Positions 60,201 to 64,000 of a DNA stretch of 64,000 nt are shown one piece after another. The notes beneath the pieces were generated by a model. That model was given only the letters and a program-made list of their open reading frames with translations, was not told the DNA's origin and searched no databases. Within the stretch, counting starts at the first letter, position 1. Each line of letters starts with the position of its first letter. Position numbers and translations under genes: made by a program. The stretch is from NCBI GenBank assembly GCA_030248135.1, contig JASANC010005021.1:24818-88817 (forward strand). The letters are read 5' to 3'. Source of the stretch: Theristus sp. LFF4_11 (Eukaryota > Nematoda > Chromadorea > Monhysterida > Xyalidae).

Positions 60201-63200
60201 CTTGAGAAGATTGACAGCTTGAACTAGAGTTGGCATAGGAAATAAAACCTTTTTTTGAAAAAAGCACAATTTTTTTTATTGGCCATATAAAAAAATCGGT
60301 TTTCACCAACCCTAGCTTGAACCGTTTTTTGGCAAAAAGCGGATAAGTGAACAGTAATTTTTTTTTAAATTTTCTCAATTACTTTCTGCTTCTTTCATCA
60401 CGAAATCTCATTCAGCGGCATCAACACGTGGCTGCCGATGTACATTTTGGTCGACATTTACGGCAACACGACCGCGATCGAGTTCATCGACGAGAGCGAG
60501 GTGCGCCTGCGACCGCATCGACCCGCGCGACCGCCGACCACGGCGCCCGCGGTGCGTCCGCGCGGTGTCGTCGCCGCATCGATGCAAGCGCAGCAGGCGT
60601 CCTCTAATAGTGCGGTCATGATCGACAACGCTGCGAGTTCGTTCGTTGCGGTTTTTTTTTTTGATTCGCTTGAGTGGGTGTGCATTTGCATTTTGGAGCA
60701 CCTTCCCATATCCCCCCTCCGAAACAACCAATTCTAGAAACTACGGTGGGCTTCAGGGTATGGTACCGCACCTCACACTGGTGGGCTTCAGATGAGTGGA
60801 CGGTTTACCACCCCGCGGCCTCCATAGGGTTGAAAAAAACCCGTATTTTTCAAGTCGCGGTAAAAAACCGAGTTTTGTACCGGTATTTTTACCGGTAAAA
60901 AACGGAAAAAAACGGAGTATTATTTGGTGAGAATTGTTGAAAACCAATGGTACGAAGACTCGTACATCAAGTTACGAGTTGTTGAAGTTAATCTTTCGTG
61001 ACAAAACACAACCCACAAGTGTGTTTTTGCCAATGTAACAGAAACCATGATTCTGACAGGCTTTTGAACATGAAATTCAATAAAATACAGCTTCGAACAA
61101 TTGACCAAGGCATATGTATGTTTATTCTTTGGTATGGTCACAATCACAACCGGAAATCTGGTCACAAGCTCACAGTACCACTTTTTGTAGCTGCATAGAT
61201 AGAAAGACATGTATGGATGTGTACGGACCAGAACCGTGCGACGGTGTGGTGAAACGTGGTGCAGATGCCGCAAGTAAAATTTGCGGCAGATTCGCCTATT
61301 TTGCGGCATCTTCACCGTGTTCCTACACACCGTTTTTTATACACACCTAAATTCCGTTTTTGCGGCACCAAATGGACGGTCGACTGGTATAAAATTTTCT
61401 CGAATAATATCCTGTTTTATTCGTGGCATTTTTGTTGTTTCTTGCAGTCAGGTTGCTTTCTAAAAAATATTTCGCTCGCGACGCGCCAGTTTCACTGAAA
61501 CACGAAAGACCAAATTCTGGCGTTCACGGCCAATTCGATAGGGAAAGGGTGTTTGGCTTAGTGGTCCGCTCCCATGACGAAAGAAAGGCAAAAGCCAAAG
61601 TCATCACCCAGTCAGGATACAAAAAGGAAATCCGAATTTTTCACTCAGGACTCAGCGCATACACAAGCACACGAAAAACATGAAAACAAAATACTGCTTT
61701 TCTGTGTTGCCCGCAGGTTCTTGTTTTCGTCGGGTCGGGGTCGGGCACACTTGATGTTGGTACCATTAAGTGCAAAACTATGACCAAAAACAAAGGAAAC
61801 ACAATGAAAAAAAATTCACGTCAAAAATTGAAAAAAAACGGGAAAAAACGAAAAAAACGGGAAAAATACCTGGTTGTTTTCCTTTTTTTTTCAGGACCCC
61901 ATTTTTAGCCTCCGTACAAAAACGCGTAATAAAACGCGTTTTTTTACCGGTAAAAAACGGTATTTTTACCTTTTCAACCCTAGGCCTCCATACCCTGGTT
62001 TGGTGTGATTATTTCTCGGTTGAGTTTGAGCTGATTGGGTGAAAAGAACAAGTGGGGCAGAGCAAAATCAATGACGCATGCGCGGCATGCACAGTGCATC
62101 CAACCATCCTCCAGGTTGGATTCTTTCACTGCAGCGACTCGCACAACGAGTAACTGCAATAGTTGAAACCAAACACTTTTTCTGAATCACGTTGTCAACT
62201 CTGAAAACTATGAACTAGAAAACAAGAAGGAAGAAACACTGTTTTTACCATGCATAATGTTGTGCGACTATTCTTGTTCGTGAACGTGCAGATCTCCAAC
62301 AACAAAATCAACCGCTACGTGTGGTCAACCTGCCGCCGCCGCCGCCGCCTGCCACGCGACCCGCACTACCGCCGCCCAATGTCGCTCTCAGTAACACAGG
62401 TTAGCCCTGATCGTTTTTTAGTTGTTGGCTGAGTTTTGTTTTGGCCGCGTTTTTTAAATGGTCACTTTTTACCAGGTACACCACCACCGCAAGACTGCAA
62501 CCAATCAGCGCTCGGCTCAATGCTGCACCGAATGCACGTGCACGACACAAACACACAGGCTGCCTCGCGTGTACAGCCGCAGCAACAAACGCACTTGAGC
62601 AACACGCTGCGATACAATGCGGGTGTGTGTGTTTTTGTTGTTGAAATTTTATGTTTTTGGATTGATTCCGTGCTTCAGAATGCAGCTGTGCTAACGCTAA
62701 TGGAATCTCCAATGAGGTCAATTGGATAGTTGTTCATTTAGTTAGTTGAGCCAGTCAATCAAAGTTACAAAATTTTTGGTGTTTTTTCACCGAAGCCGAT
62801 GCGTGAAAACGGATTTTTGACCAGTGCAGTGAGCAGTCTAACTCAATAACACATCCAACCAGTTGATTGATTGGTTGATGATCGTAATGCATGCATTCAG
62901 TGCAGTCCAAATTTTGCCTCCACAGAAATGGCATGCATCACGTGACGCACGAACCAATCAGTGAGTTGGATGTGTTATAGAGTTAGACGATCGTGGTTCC
63001 CGGCGATAATCAATTGTCGGACAGCTCAAACAGCAAGCTCTCCTTGCTTCCAATTGTTGAACATCGAAACGCAAAAGCGTGTCCCAGCAAACGTCAAATC
63101 ACCACCGAAGGTCTGCCGCTGCGCGCGATGTCGTTTCACGTGATCTGCGGTCGTCACGTGCGACTGTCGGCGGACAGAACGGTGGCGCACCGCCTGGAGA

Positions 63201-63268
63201 CCGAGTACACGTGCGGATACGTGTTCACGAGCAGGCCAATGGAGATCAATGAGACGCTGATCGTTCAG
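57290..63268 (+). CDS. Neuralized-family protein with NHR domains (3' part outside window)
   Basis: Exons joined in phase: 57290-57464 (or -57488), 57763-57905, 58998-59140, 59585-59740, 60416-60636, 62292-62399, 62476-62622, then an exon of about 63025-63268 with donor GTAATG. It starts MGNVQASAS, a plausible N-myristoylation site. NHR 1 spans exons 2-5: LTFHRVHGENVRL, ARRNESFCKALAFSGRP, WSGVLRFGIT, GTWGKAL, LVDIYGNTTAIEF. A Pro/Gln-rich linker follows (exons 6-7). Exon 8 opens NHR 2: MSFHVICGRHVRLSADRTVA, VFTSRPMEINETLIVQ. Neuralized proteins are E3 ubiquitin ligases that promote Notch-ligand endocytosis; the C-terminal RING expected in the family would lie beyond 64000. The exon 7 to 8 junction is not resolved. 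Introns hold a hAT-like element and hairpin MITEs. Confidence 0.87.
59895..60115. repeat. Copy of the 55786-56245 repeat
   Basis: Shares ACATTGCTAAAACGGAC, the CCTAATC/CCTAACC series, AACTGCGTTTTGAAC, GGAGCGTGTGCACGCGCG and CAGTGGATCATGAGC. Neuralized intron. Confidence 0.75.
60825..61982. mobile_element. hAT-like element (TAGGGTTGAAAA ends), 8-bp TSD
   Basis: TAGGGTTGAAAAAAACCCG at the left, TTTTCAACCCTA at the right; perfect 8-bp flanking duplication GGCCTCCA (60817-60824 and 61983-61990). 1,158 bp. Sub-terminal TTTTTACCGGTAAAAAACGG is repeated at both ends. No transposase ORF. It lies in the Neuralized intron 60637-62291. Confidence 0.9.
62846..62988. mobile_element. CAGTCTAAC-type hairpin MITE
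   Basis: CAGTCTAACTCAATAACACA at the left, GTTGGATGTGTTATAGAGTT at the right; arms contain GTTGATTGATTGG / CCAATCAGTGAG. It ends within about 40 bp of the coding part of the next Neuralized exon. Confidence 0.8.
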
Positions 63269-63285
63269 GTAATGACCTATTTTGT

Positions 63286-63494
63286 CAAACGTGTCCCACT
63301 GAAATGACGTCATGTGCCGCAAAACATGCCGCTTGCCGTTCACAGCAAACCATGACTTTCCGGTTAGCCGATTTCTGCCCGTAAATCAAATGGTGAATGT
63401 CGAATCAGTCACACCAAACTGACATTTTAGTGTCTGTACTTAGACAAAAGGGCGTTTTTAAAGCAAATGACGTCATTTTAGTTCGGACACGTTT
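63286..63494. mobile_element. ACGTGTCC-family MITE
   Basis: ACGTGTCCCACTGAAATGAC at the left, ATGACGTCATTTTAGTTCGG and ACACGT at the right. About 209 bp; the sister copy is at 5185-5640. It begins 18 bp after the Neuralized exon 8 donor. Confidence 0.8.
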
Positions 63495-63663
63495 GAATAA
63501 ATGCACAACACATAAATCGTTCGTTGTGGTCGACGGGGTTTGATTTGATGGGGTTTGATTGATTGTTTTCATTGGAGACTGAAATGTGAACGGTAGTGAA
63601 GTAGATAATTGATGTGCTTTAGGGCTGCCACTCAATTGTATATGTGACAGAGTCATGCTACTT

Positions 63664-63815
63664 CACTCGCACTCTAAAACATATCAAACTAGCCGATTGG
63701 TTGATGCATGCATTCTGTGCATGAATTGCTGCGGAGGCGGAGACAGCTTGGTTCGCATAGAATCGCGCTGCATGCACGTGACGATCAGTTGGTTGGATAT
63801 GTTTCAGAGTGACAC
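63664..63815. mobile_element. CCAAT-type hairpin MITE
   Basis: CACTCTAAAACATATCAAAC at the left and GGATATGTTTCAGAGTG at the right, with TGATGCATGCATTCTGTG between. Same group as 36043 and 62846. Confidence 0.75.
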
Positions 63816-64000
63816 TGTCGTTGCAATTTCTGAGACCGCCGCAGCAACTCCGGAACTTTGAATTCATCCGGCGTTGCAGCGAAAATCTTGAACAAACAAT
63901 GCATATATTTTTGAGCATATGTGCTCTTGAGATGGTTTCTCAATGAGGAAAACCGAATTATCCTTGGTCCGAATTGTGCATACAGCCGATCGGATCAATC
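63816..64000. other. Intron end of window
   Basis: No exon is recognisable; it should belong to the Neuralized intron that runs out of the window. Confidence 0.4.

Overview
The window is nuclear DNA from an animal. Genes are split into many short exons with strict T-rich TTTCAG/TTGCAG acceptors, and the proteins are metazoan: a DEG/ENaC channel, a Neuralized-type NHR protein, a PAN/S1 protease, a ShKT protein, a STRA6-like membrane protein and FLYWCH/C2H2/BESS transcription factors. Together with the T-rich acceptors, these families fit an ecdysozoan, perhaps nematode-like, but the sequence does not fix the species. None of the long uninterrupted ORFs is a whole gene. I rebuilt the genes by joining exons whose reading phases agree, and five reconstructed genes plus the last exons of a sixth close to whole-codon totals. 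These are hand-made models without transcript support.

Layout: 517-1705 (+), last three exons of an unrecognised gene. 1706-4783, gene-free, with a 1.1 kb Tc1/mariner-like element. 9352-4784 (-), secreted chymotrypsin-like protease with a C-terminal PAN/apple-like domain (about 490 aa). 9353-13595, mostly unique AT-rich spacer. 13596-15359 (+), secreted protein with two ShKT domains (279 aa). 23006-15743 (-), 13-exon STRA6-like multipass protein (700 aa), tail to tail with the ShKT gene. 31655-24643 (-), complete 11-exon DEG/ENaC subunit (741 aa). 39854-32466 (-) and 48500-42500 (-), tandem paralogues with the order N-terminal VAEFLPYAFD motif, FLYWCH finger, C2H2 fingers, BESS-like C-terminus (598 and 636 aa). 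48501-57289, about 8.8 kb of nested transposons and C/G homopolymer repeats. 57290-beyond 63268 (+), Neuralized gene with one complete NHR domain and the start of a second; its 3' part lies outside the window.

The genes do not form one pathway. The second strong theme is transposable elements, which fill introns and spacers: TIR elements with TA duplications (a CCGTATTACC family, a CAGTCGAAC hairpin family, a 786-bp foldback), hAT-like elements with 8-bp duplications and TAGGGTT or CAGGGTG ends, small stem-loop MITEs with ATTCATGAAGCAGT arms, two tRNA-derived SINE families, and C/G-tract repeats. Several insertions can be proved inside this window because an empty copy of the target is also present.
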